Shown: positions 1 to 5,903 of the stretch, piece by piece | Layout of the letters: each line of letters begins with the position of its first letter | Position numbering within the stretch: the first letter of the stretch is position 1 | Assembly: GCA_020348625.1 (NCBI GenBank) | Contig: CP070752.1 | Coordinates: 1,118,121-1,125,806 of the forward strand | Source of the DNA: Deltaproteobacteria bacterium | GTDB taxonomy: Bacteria > Desulfobacterota > DSM-4660 > Desulfatiglandales > B25-G16 | Length of the DNA: 7,686 bases | Direction: 5' to 3' | Position numbers and translations under genes: made by a program | The notes under the pieces: model-generated | What the model was told of the DNA's origin: nothing | What the model saw: only the letters and a program-made list of their open reading frames with translations | The model's database searches: none

Positions 1-811
1 ACACCTTTCCCTCAATAGCATATGGAGCATTTGTTTCAGAGGTCAGTCCATGGTTCAGGGCCTTAAATGTCGCATAACCTGCAATAACACTGTCAAGCGC
101 ATCTCCACCCCTGTCTTCAATGATCCTCTTTCGCACGCTGGTTTTTCTTACCTTTAGGACGCCGGTCTTCTCCATACTTGTGAGAATCTTCTCCCTTGCG
201 GCCTTCCGATCGCTACCTCTGCCCTTGTACGGAAAGTTGAGATTCTTTGTCTTCAGCGTTGCGGCAGGGCAGATCTCAATAGCCCATGGCTTTTCATCTT
301 GAGGCGTTTGCAGGGGCAAAACACAGACCGCCTTCTCCTGTACGAGAACGCCAAGGACGTCCCTGATGCCGAAATAGGTTTGCCGGTAGAGCCTCAGATT
401 ATACGGTGAAAACGGGGTCTTAGTCTCAACGTCGGTAGCCCTTCTGAGTTCCTTACCGTTCGAGGCCAGGTGACATTGTCTTTTAAAGCCTTCGGGACTG
501 GTGTACCTTTCTGGAAATGCCCTGAGCCACTCCTCCCAGTTTTCTTCTGCAACTAAGATGCGCGGTATACCGAAAGGAAAATCTAGGCCGAAGACGCAAT
601 CCCTTTTTTTGCGGATAAAGGCCCTCAGGGCCCTTATGGCTTGATCCCTTCCCAACCCTGAACCTGGAAGATCCTTTGCCGGAAAACACTCGGAAATGAG
701 GATCACATCGTCCAAGATGCCTCCACAGGCGATCCATATCTTTTTGCCTGCATCCTGTGCACCGCTGAAATCTACGCCACAGACAGTTCGTTTCCGATGG
801 TAAGAGTTCAT
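1..811 (-). CDS. DUF429 family protein (predicted RNase H-fold nuclease), C-terminus cut by window edge
   Basis: A minus-strand reading frame opens at an ATG (809-811) and stays open through 270 codons to the window edge, so the gene is 3'-partial. The N-terminus has the DUF429 hallmark VCGVDFSGA (residues 10-18, acidic D14), followed by FGLDFPFGIP (74-83, D77), EICPAATLK (179-187, E179) and GGDALDSVIAGYA (235-247, D237 and D240). These acidic residues lie where an RNase H-like fold would hold its metal ligands. The family is predicted to be a nuclease, but I know of no confirmed substrate. The last visible residues (YAIEGKV) resemble the family's closing 'EG-x-I/V' segment, so only a short tail is probably missing. 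The Shine-Dalgarno is a poor purine run (GAGAGAGA) upstream of the ATG. No signal peptide or membrane helix is seen. The gene diverges from the glycosyltransferase to its right. The family call is firm and the function is not. Confidence 0.85.
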   Translation of the reverse strand, partial: MNSYHRKRTVCGVDFSGAQDAGKKIWIACGGILDDVILISECFPAKDLPGSGLGRDQAIRALRAFIRKKRDCVFGLDFPFGIPRILVAEENWEEWLRAFPERYTSPEGFKRQCHLASNGKELRRATDVETKTPFSPYNLRLYRQTYFGIRDVLGVLVQEKAVCVLPLQTPQDEKPWAIEICPAATLKTKNLNFPYKGRGSDRKAAREKILTSMEKTGVLKVRKTSVRKRIIEDRGGDALDSVIAGYATFKALNHGLTSETNAPYAIEGKV

Positions 812-965
812 GGTTTGGCTTCTCTCTCTCAACCTAAACAAGTATAAACAATCTTGACCTCCAGCACATGGAGTCAGCTCACGGCATCTGAATCACATTG
901 AAACATTAGAGCGCTTCTCGACCATCTGGCGGGCGACTCCGCTATGGCAACCGAATGCTTCTGAA

Positions 966-993
966 TTGAATGAGCCTAGACTATTGATATAAC
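966..993 (+). promoter_or_regulatory. possible sigma70-like promoter for the glycosyltransferase gene
   Basis: TTGAAT at 966-971 and TATAAC at 988-993 are separated by 16 bases. Each box is close to the consensus, but this is a weak match in AT-rich sequence and would leave a leader of about 300 bases before the glycosyltransferase start. It is offered only as a candidate. Confidence 0.25.
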
Positions 994-1147
994 AATAAAC
1001 ACGTGTTTGCACCAACTGATCCGGTCCTTACTTCAAATAGGCATAAAAGATGCATGAAAGTGCCCTCAGAGGACTTAAGACAGCGGCGTTGGCCCTGGGC
1101 GAGAATCGGCGAGTTCAAAGACCTTGCCAGTCCTATGGAATTGTGTT

Positions 1148-1170
1148 TTCATATCTGTTATAGATATGAA
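1148..1170. repeat. perfect 9-bp inverted repeat (hairpin or operator)
   Basis: TTCATATCT (1148-1156) and AGATATGAA (1162-1170) are exact reverse complements around a five-base spacer, GTTAT. There is no T-tract directly after it on either strand, so it does not look like an intrinsic terminator. It lies about 130 bases upstream of the glycosyltransferase ATG and could be a regulator-binding dyad or an RNA hairpin in the leader. Confidence 0.6.
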
Positions 1171-1262
1171 GTAGGTTCTGCAAAGCCCTGAGCGGTTTTT
1201 CAGGTTTAACACCGTAGGGACAAGCAATCCACTTTCGGCATTTGTGCCACTGGAGGATCAGC

Positions 1263-1295
1263 ATGTTTTCAATGAACAGGGGGGTGAACAAGTAG
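1263..1295 (+). CDS. ten-codon mini-ORF with strong Shine-Dalgarno, possible leader peptide
   Basis: GGAGG at 1252-1256 sits six bases before an ATG (1263) that opens a frame encoding MFSMNRGVNK. The frame stops with TAG at 1293-1295, two bases before the ATG of the glycosyltransferase (1298). This is the best ribosome-binding site in the region and it is not in the glycosyltransferase frame. It may be a coupling or leader ORF. Alternatively, the frame may be broken by the six-G run at 1279-1284, since one extra G would join this ATG in frame to the glycosyltransferase. Its translation cannot be shown from sequence alone. Confidence 0.35.
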   Translation: MFSMNRGVNK

Positions 1296-1297
1296 TT

Positions 1298-2572
1298 ATG
1301 CCTAAATCCAAGAATCTTTACAGTGTTATCAAAAACATCGGTTTCATATCCACGCGAATCGCTGGGACAGACGGGGTTTCTCTGGAGATCCAGAAATGGG
1401 CAGATGTACTGGAAAGAAACAGATACGATTGTTTCTATTTCGCAGGACTTTCGGATAGACCTTCCGAAAGAACTCACGTGATGAAGGAAGCCTACTTTGA
1501 ACATCCGGTGATCGAACAAATCAATAACGACCTATTTGGCGTAAAATCGCGAAACCGAGAAACATCGGACACGGTCCACAAAATAACGCGAAAGCTGAAA
1601 GGGGCACTCTACGACTTCGTTGAGAAATTCGATATCGATCTTATCATTCCGGAGAATGCCCTTGCCATACCCATGAACATTCCCCTCGGCCTTGCACTCA
1701 CTGAATTCATTGCCGAGACATGTATCCCAACCATCGCCCATCACCATGATTTTTCCTGGGAGAGACCTCGATTTCTGATAAACGCGTGCAGGGATTATCT
1801 CAACATGGCCTTCCCTCCGCATCTGCCATCAATCAGACATGTTGTTATTAACTCCTTGGCATCTGAACAGCTGAGTTTCAGACGGGGAATCTCAAACAGC
1901 ATAATCCCTAACGTCTTGGACTTCGCCACTCAGCCCCCTCCGCCGGATGACTATTGTGCGGATCTGAGAAAAAGAATGGGATTGAAAAAGGATGACCTTT
2001 TTATTCTCCAACCCACGAGGATCGTGCCTCGCAAATGGATAGAACGTTCTATTGAGATCGTAAGGAATCTGAATCTGGAGAACCCTATGCTCGTCATCTC
2101 ACACGGAATGGAAGATGAAGGCGATGATTATTTTGAGCGGATTGAAGATTATAGCAAAACTATGGGCGTAAAGATCGTCCGCATCGACGAGTTGATTAAC
2201 TCTGAAAGAACCATCTGTCCGGAAAGAGGGAAGCTCTTTTCGGTTGCAGACATTTACCAGAATGCTGACCTTGTTACGTATCCGAGTGGGTATGAAGGGT
2301 TTGGCAACGCCTTTCTAGAAACCATCTATCACAAGAAACCCATTGTCGTGAACCGTTACGCTATCTACATTGCCGACATAGAGCCTATCGGCTTTGACGT
2401 AATCGTAATGGACGGGTTTATTTCTTCAAAGGTCATCGCTCAAATCCAGGAGGTGCTCAACAATCAGGATAGGCTCGAAGCCATGGTGGAACGGAATTAC
2501 CAGATCGGTGAAAAATATTTCTCCTATGAAGTCCTGGAAGAAAAGCTAACCCATCTGATACATACCTTCTAA
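1298..2572 (+). CDS. GT-B fold glycosyltransferase, family 4, mannosylglucosylglycerate-synthase-like
   Basis: The protein is 424 residues from the ATG at 1298, which has GGGGTGA ten bases upstream. A GTG at 1244 would add 18 residues but has no ribosome-binding site. The N-terminal GT-B half carries GTDGVSLE (23-30), IIPENALAIPMNIPLG (116-131) and AHHHDFSWE (147-155). The C-terminal donor-binding half carries ILQPTRIVPRK (236-246, R241 and K246 as likely sugar-nucleotide phosphate contacts) and EGFGNAFLE (333-341), the E-x7-E signature of retaining family 4 enzymes. No signal peptide or membrane helix is seen, so it acts in the cytoplasm. The pattern resembles, from memory, proteins related to mannosylglucosylglycerate synthase, which make compatible-solute glycosides. 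The exact donor and acceptor are inference. It is monocistronic and convergent with the exonuclease gene; no phosphatase or partner synthase is nearby. Confidence 0.85.
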   Translation: MPKSKNLYSVIKNIGFISTRIAGTDGVSLEIQKWADVLERNRYDCFYFAGLSDRPSERTHVMKEAYFEHPVIEQINNDLFGVKSRNRETSDTVHKITRKLKGALYDFVEKFDIDLIIPENALAIPMNIPLGLALTEFIAETCIPTIAHHHDFSWERPRFLINACRDYLNMAFPPHLPSIRHVVINSLASEQLSFRRGISNSIIPNVLDFATQPPPPDDYCADLRKRMGLKKDDLFILQPTRIVPRKWIERSIEIVRNLNLENPMLVISHGMEDEGDDYFERIEDYSKTMGVKIVRIDELINSERTICPERGKLFSVADIYQNADLVTYPSGYEGFGNAFLETIYHKKPIVVNRYAIYIADIEPIGFDVIVMDGFISSKVIAQIQEVLNNQDRLEAMVERNYQIGEKYFSYEVLEEKLTHLIHTF

Positions 2573-2678
2573 GTGGGAGGGTTCAGTTTTCCCCTTTTGA
2601 AGTCGTGTATGCTCGAAATATTGATTTTTTTGCTCCCCCATTCCTGCCTTTAGCGAGATTGGCCATCAAATGGAGATC
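2573..2678. other. convergent intergenic spacer, no clear terminator
   Basis: Two genes converge here, so a bidirectional terminator would be expected. A seven-T run lies at about 2625-2631 and a purine-rich TGGGAG stretch near 2574 could pair weakly with CTCCCCCA near 2633-2640, but the loop is long and the pairing uneven. I do not call a terminator. Confidence 0.4.
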
Positions 2679-3452
2679 TCATATCTCAAATTCCGCCACA
2701 ATGAAGGTGTGATCCGAAGGCTTTTCCAGCTGCCGGGGAGCAGCATCGATCCAAGCTCTTGTAGATTTATCAGCAAGGCACTGTGTGGCCCAAATGTGAT
2801 CCAACCTCCACCCGAGCCTATGGCGAAAGGCTTGGGGAATCCTATAGTCCCAGAAGGTAAATGCCTTTTCGGTAGGGTGGTGCGCCCGAAATACGTCGAC
2901 AAATCCCCACGATTTAACCTCGGATAGAACCTTGTGTTCCTTCGGGTGAAAACACACACTTCCCAAAAGCTTCACGGGGTCATAGACATCAATTGGCTCA
3001 GGGGCTACGTTGAAATCCCCCATCCACAATAGGGGCTCACTCGGCTCAAAGTGTTTCGAAAAATAGTCTCGCAGACGCTGAAACCACTTGAGCTTGTACT
3101 GAAATCTCTCTGAATCGGGCGCAGTTCCCTGGGGCACGTAGGTGTTTACAACGGGTATTCCCTCAATGCGCGCTCTCATCATTCTGGGCTCTTCTTTCAC
3201 ATCCCCATCGCCAAACCCAAACGAGACATCCGTTGGCGCGTGTTTACTGATTATAGCAACGCCGTTGAAGGACTTCTGCCCCCGAAAGGTGCAGTGGTAG
3301 GCCAGCTCCGCAAAGGGCTGTATGGGAAAATCTTGATCCTGTGCCTTCGTCTCCTGAATGCATAATACATCTGGACTATGCCTCTTTAACCAGTCCTCAA
3401 TAATATGAATACGGGCCCGTATACCATTGCTGTTAAAACTCGCGACCTTCAT
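2679..3452 (-). CDS. xth: exodeoxyribonuclease III / AP endonuclease (Xth family)
   Basis: This 257-residue protein is of normal length for the ExoIII branch of the EEP (endonuclease/exonuclease/phosphatase) superfamily. It would cut 5' to abasic sites and remove 3'-blocked ends during base excision repair in the cytoplasm. The signature residues are all visible: N7 in SFNSNGIR, E34 in CIQETK, Y105 in NTYVPQG, D146 and N148 in MGDFNVAP, D218 in RLDHI, and the catalytic D247-H248 pair in SDHTFIVAEF. The substrate-loop residues FWDYR are also present. The ATG at 3450-3452 follows GAAGGTGAAGG (3463-3473), about ten bases away, so the start is well supported. It ends about 106 bases from the end of the convergent glycosyltransferase gene. 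No frameshift or missing catalytic residue is seen. A housekeeping repair enzyme is the firm call; the split between exonuclease and AP endonuclease activity cannot be read from sequence. Confidence 0.95.
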   Translation of the reverse strand: MKVASFNSNGIRARIHIIEDWLKRHSPDVLCIQETKAQDQDFPIQPFAELAYHCTFRGQKSFNGVAIISKHAPTDVSFGFGDGDVKEEPRMMRARIEGIPVVNTYVPQGTAPDSERFQYKLKWFQRLRDYFSKHFEPSEPLLWMGDFNVAPEPIDVYDPVKLLGSVCFHPKEHKVLSEVKSWGFVDVFRAHHPTEKAFTFWDYRIPQAFRHRLGWRLDHIWATQCLADKSTRAWIDAAPRQLEKPSDHTFIVAEFEI

Positions 3453-3750
3453 GTGAACAGTACCTTCACCTTCGTGGGCTATAGTATCGGATATTCAGCC
3501 ACCAGGTTCCAAGGGGTTCTATTCTCTCATTTCAATGGAGCTATATGTTAAGAGGAGCCTGAGGCAAGGGCCGCTAAGAACAGTTCAGAAGGATTAGCCT
3601 CTTCCTTGGGAGAAAGGCTAAACCGGGCTACGTGGACCTGCTTTGAGAGGCAAAGGAGTGGCCTTTGAAATCCTGTTTGATATGGCCAGCTCTCTCAGCA
3701 CAAGACTGCCGAGTACAAATGCTTGCTCACGAGGGTAACGTGCCTAACAG
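3453..3750. other. intergenic region of about 300 bases upstream of xth
   Basis: The region lies downstream of the FGE-fold gene and upstream of xth, both on the minus strand. It should contain the xth promoter, but I cannot pick a convincing -35/-10 pair. Apart from the xth ribosome-binding site and the hairpin at 3594-3621, I see nothing. A 20-codon plus-strand frame at 3535-3597 has no Shine-Dalgarno. Confidence 0.6.
3594..3621. repeat. 7-bp stem hairpin, possible weak terminator of the FGE-fold gene
   Basis: TTAGCCT (3594-3600) pairs perfectly with AGGCTAA (3615-3621). The 14-base interior can extend the stem with TTCC against GGAG. On the minus strand the stem is followed only by TCCTTCTG, not a true U-tract, and it sits about 130 bases past the stop of the upstream gene, so the terminator role is uncertain. 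Confidence 0.4.
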
Positions 3751-4506
3751 CTATGTCTCAGCAGGAATCTCTTTGACGCAGCGAAATCCCAGCCAGTGAG
3801 CTCCGTTGACGGGATCCTCGGGAGTCCACCGACAGGTGACCCTCACAAAGGTTGCAGAGCCCAAGAAACATCCTCCCCTCATCGGCGGGAACTCCTCTTG
3901 CCACCGGCCCTCACACATTTCCCATACATTGCCGCACATATCATAGCAACCATAGGGACTTACCCCTTCGTGAAAGAGGCCTATTTCTGAGGTTCGCCCC
4001 AGGTCGTATTCTCTGGAATTACACCTGCCCGAAAGGAAGTCACGGCCCCAGGCCCACCATCGGCCGTCGGTTCCTCGACCGGCCTTTTCCCACTGGGCCT
4101 CATTGGGAAGGGATTTCCCTGCCCACTTGCTGTATGCACGCGCATCATCCCACCCCACAAAGACGACGGGTTGCATAGGTTGGCTCCATGAAGGCTGGCT
4201 CCAGAGCAGAGGTTGTCGATGGCCAGTCTCCTCAACGAACCTCCGATACTGGTAGTTGGTCACGGGATACCGATCAATATAGTATGATTCCACGTTCACG
4301 GTCCGGGCAGGTATCTCTGTGGCAAATACGGAAGTCCGCCTCTGATCGAGCATGTAGATCTGGGCAAGCTCTTCTTGGGTTATCCCCATGGTGAATGAGC
4401 CCTCAGGGACGAGGACCATCTCAGCCCCGTCTCCCGGGCACTCAATGGTTTCGGGCAAGGGCCCACGGCCCAGTTGCGTCCGGATATCCCAACGGTGTTC
4501 CGCCAT
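3751..4506 (-). CDS. formylglycine-generating-enzyme-fold (SUMF1/FGE-sulfatase domain) protein lacking the catalytic cysteine pair
   Basis: This 251-residue protein is almost wholly one FGE-sulfatase (SUMF1) domain. Visible landmarks are MVLVPEGSFTMG (30-41), YYIDRYPVTNYQYRRFVEET (75-94), PVVFVGWDDARAYSKWAGKS (113-132), LPNEAQWEKAGRG (133-145), YGCYDMCGNVWEM (185-197), MRGGCFLGSATF (209-220) and LGFRCV (239-244). In true FGE the copper-binding cysteines lie in a GGSYxC-xxx-SYC segment after the RGGS motif. By my alignment those two positions are G216 and V221, so formylglycine synthesis is unlikely. C213 and C225 lie nearby but out of register. No sulfatase gene is in the window. The ATG at 4506 is preferred (AGAAG seven bases upstream); a TTG at 4530 directly after an in-frame TAA would add eight residues. 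There is no signal peptide. Related folds include EgtB-like and PvdO-like proteins and kinase-associated domains. The role is unknown. Confidence 0.88.
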   Translation of the reverse strand: MAEHRWDIRTQLGRGPLPETIECPGDGAEMVLVPEGSFTMGITQEELAQIYMLDQRRTSVFATEIPARTVNVESYYIDRYPVTNYQYRRFVEETGHRQPLLWSQPSWSQPMQPVVFVGWDDARAYSKWAGKSLPNEAQWEKAGRGTDGRWWAWGRDFLSGRCNSREYDLGRTSEIGLFHEGVSPYGCYDMCGNVWEMCEGRWQEEFPPMRGGCFLGSATFVRVTCRWTPEDPVNGAHWLGFRCVKEIPAET

Positions 4507-4596
4507 GTAATCGCTTCTTGTTGCTATCAATTAACGCCCTGGTCGAACTCTCGAGGGGAGATTGCCGATACCGCATAATGCTCTCAAGCAAGGAGA

Positions 4597-4650
4597 TTAG
4601 GCAACTCTCTCGCGCGCACAGTTAAAACCTGAGATCGGGTGCAGGCGCAT
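4597..4650 (-). CDS. 17-codon leader ORF upstream of the FGE-fold gene
   Basis: The ORF encodes MRLHPISGFNCARERVA and stops with TAA at 4597-4599. GAGGAGG (4661-4667) lies ten bases before the ATG (4648-4650). The predicted transcription start from the promoter at 4689-4718 would fall near 4682, giving a short 5' leader of roughly 30 bases, which is a layout typical of leader peptides or small proteins. It ends 90 bases before the FGE-fold ATG. The peptide has one cysteine and three arginines but no run of a single amino acid that would point to a classic attenuator. I do not recognise it. It could be a chance ORF. Confidence 0.4.
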   Translation of the reverse strand: MRLHPISGFNCARERVA

Positions 4651-4688
4651 TAAGGTATGCCCTCCTCAAGACCGGCCACTTCAATTCC

Positions 4689-4718
4689 ATTGTAGAGACG
4701 GGAAAAAGAATTTGTCAA
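4689..4718 (-). promoter_or_regulatory. sigma70-type promoter for the leader ORF and FGE-fold gene
   Basis: On the minus strand TTGACA (4713-4718) is a perfect -35 box and TACAAT (4689-4694) is a -10 box with one mismatch. The spacer is 18 bases. Transcription would start near 4682 and read through the 17-codon ORF into the FGE-fold gene with a leader of about 175 bases. This is the best promoter match in the window. Confidence 0.6.
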
Positions 4719-4815
4719 GGATTTCATGCCATTGGGATATCGCTATTGGCGGCCATGTCAAATCGCGCACAGAGGACAGCCTCCTGATCACACTGACCTC
4801 CCTGGCGATCCCTTA

Positions 4816-5229
4816 TTAATAGCCTCCACGGCAGATCAGCCCTCCAATGAGCGCAAAGAGCATTGAAAAAAGGTTCGCCAGCAAGGCCGAAAACGCCAAA
4901 GATCGAACAGTGATACTTTCTCTTTCCCTCCAGACGATGTGCCAACTGAACGCCATTTTTAGCGTAACCCATGCAAGTATGGCCAGCGCTGTGGCGGACA
5001 CGTTGAATGCTACGAGAACGGTAAAAAAGGTTCGCTCCACGAGCCCGACAAGCCAAGACGGAACATCGAGAGGTTTCATGACGTCATCATAGGCTTTCTG
5101 CTCGCTGCGCTCGCCCGCTTTGGCTTTGATATGGATGTGTACGATCTCCGAGAAAAAGTAGATTAATAACCAGCCGAGGCCTAACGAGAAAACGCCAAGC
5201 CCAAAAAACCATCGAAAAAAAGGCTCCAT
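4816..5229 (-). CDS. small integral membrane protein of unknown function
   Basis: The protein is 137 residues from the ATG at 5229, which has a consensus AGGAGG (5239-5244) nine bases upstream. A GTG at 5238 is in frame but lies directly against that site, so the ATG is preferred. I see one helix at about residues 8-26, a hydrophobic stretch at about 60-95 long enough for one or two helices, and a last helix at about 108-132. Between the first two lies a charged segment (AKAGERSEQKAYDD, about 36-49). The C-terminus is short (CRGGY). I recognise no family. The gene begins 41 bases after the stop of the DUF3786 gene on the same strand, which suggests one transcript, although 41 bases is not tight coupling. 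A chance ORF is unlikely given the ribosome-binding site and the regular hydrophobic pattern. Confidence 0.75.
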   Translation of the reverse strand: MEPFFRWFFGLGVFSLGLGWLLIYFFSEIVHIHIKAKAGERSEQKAYDDVMKPLDVPSWLVGLVERTFFTVLVAFNVSATALAILAWVTLKMAFSWHIVWRERESITVRSLAFSALLANLFSMLFALIGGLICRGGY

Positions 5230-5238
5230 AAGCTTCAC

Positions 5239-5244
5239 CCTCCT
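5239..5244 (-). promoter_or_regulatory. consensus ribosome-binding site of the membrane-protein gene
   Basis: AGGAGG on the minus strand lies nine bases from the ATG at 5229 and decides the start in favour of that ATG over the GTG at 5238. Confidence 0.8.
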
Positions 5245-5270
5245 GAGTTTTGGTCCTTACCGGCCAGCAA

Positions 5271-5903
5271 CTACCTTCTTATGAGCATTCCTCCAGCCGC
5301 CCTTTCCAGATTAGTAAAAAGCAACCGTCCAACCATGGCCAAACATTCCGCATCCAGGTATCTTTCCGCACGCTTTTCGAAAAGCACTGAGCATTGTGCG
5401 GGGAATTCCTCATCGGCGTCGTTATACAGCATTAGAAGGGAAACACGCGGGAGAGCCTCGAATCGCATAGACAGGTCATTGGAGAATCCCATTTCAGGGC
5501 GACATCCTCCCAATGCCTTGCCCGCCGTTTCAAGCTCCCTCAGCCTCCCCGAGAACCGCGCGGCGATGGACCGTTCCACGTCATTTGCAAAATACACAGT
5601 GAGAGGCCCGGCGTCCTTGAGATCCCTGTAGGCTGTCCATTCAGTCTCTTTTGGGATACTGTCGGGGCATAACAGAAGATACTTGCATAGGATAACGCAG
5701 ATATCAAAGGATGGTCGTTGCCCCGATTGGTCGATAATGCCCCTTACAGAAACCCGAGTCGGTTTGCCAAATACGGGAATTATGGTGGCATTTCCCTCCA
5801 CTCGCACGCCGAGCTTTTCCTTGATAGACCTCACGTCTATCTTCTTCACCTGTTCCAGATAATCCTTGTAAGTTCTCTCAAATGCAGGTGATCGGCCTGC
5901 CAT
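5271..5903 (-). CDS. DUF3786 domain-containing protein
   Basis: This 210-residue soluble protein matches my recollection of the DUF3786 family. The markers are an N-terminal helix (about 7-33), a short beta region with IIPVFGKPTRVSV (41-53), the SFDICVILCKYLLLCP segment (65-80), the W-x-AYRDLKDAGPL motif (89-101), LGGCRPEMGFS (131-141), and the C-terminal PRVSLLMLYNDADEEFPAQ (152-170) followed by SVLFEKRAERYLDAECL (172-188). Other members are found mainly in anaerobic bacteria and archaea and have no defined activity. I see no signal peptide, membrane helix or cofactor motif. Cysteines C69, C73, C79, C134, C171 and C187 are scattered and not in a ferredoxin-type spacing. The ATG at 5903 has only a weak AAAGAG upstream. 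The gene probably heads a two-gene transcript with the small membrane protein. Confidence 0.75.
   Translation of the reverse strand: MAGRSPAFERTYKDYLEQVKKIDVRSIKEKLGVRVEGNATIIPVFGKPTRVSVRGIIDQSGQRPSFDICVILCKYLLLCPDSIPKETEWTAYRDLKDAGPLTVYFANDVERSIAARFSGRLRELETAGKALGGCRPEMGFSNDLSMRFEALPRVSLLMLYNDADEEFPAQCSVLFEKRAERYLDAECLAMVGRLLFTNLERAAGGMLIRR

Larger units (their letters stand above)
812..1297. other. 486-base intergenic region between divergent genes
   Basis: No convincing gene of normal size is present on either strand. A 62-codon plus-strand frame at 1003-1191 has no Shine-Dalgarno and no recognisable protein character. The region does hold a possible sigma70-like promoter (966-993), a perfect hairpin (1148-1170), and a ten-codon ORF with a good Shine-Dalgarno that ends just before the glycosyltransferase start (1263-1295). 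As the space between two divergent genes, it must carry the promoters for both. Confidence 0.7.
4507..4815. other. 309-base leader and intergenic region upstream of the FGE-fold gene
   Basis: The region holds a good minus-strand promoter (4689-4718) and a 17-codon ORF with its own Shine-Dalgarno (4597-4650), leaving about 90 bases before the FGE-fold start. I see no clear terminator for the membrane-protein gene that ends at 4816. A 110-codon minus-strand frame running through 4724-5056 is an overlap of the membrane-protein gene in another frame and is not taken as a gene. Confidence 0.6.

Noticed and set aside
483..737. 84-codon minus-strand frame inside the DUF429 gene
   Set aside because: It overlaps the DUF429 gene in another frame, lacks protein-like composition (arginine, serine and glycine rich) and has no family features.
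1180..1205. CCTGA / TCAGG hairpin with a five-T run near 1196-1200
   Set aside because: The T-run lies in the loop rather than after the stem, and there is no upstream plus-strand gene to terminate.
1133..1519. 128-codon minus-strand frame antisense to the glycosyltransferase start
   Set aside because: It is antisense to a well-supported gene and shows no recognisable motif or ribosome-binding site.
4724..5056. 110-codon minus-strand frame overlapping the membrane-protein gene
   Set aside because: It is in another frame of the same strand, has no good ribosome-binding site, and the membrane-protein frame has both a consensus site and clear helices.
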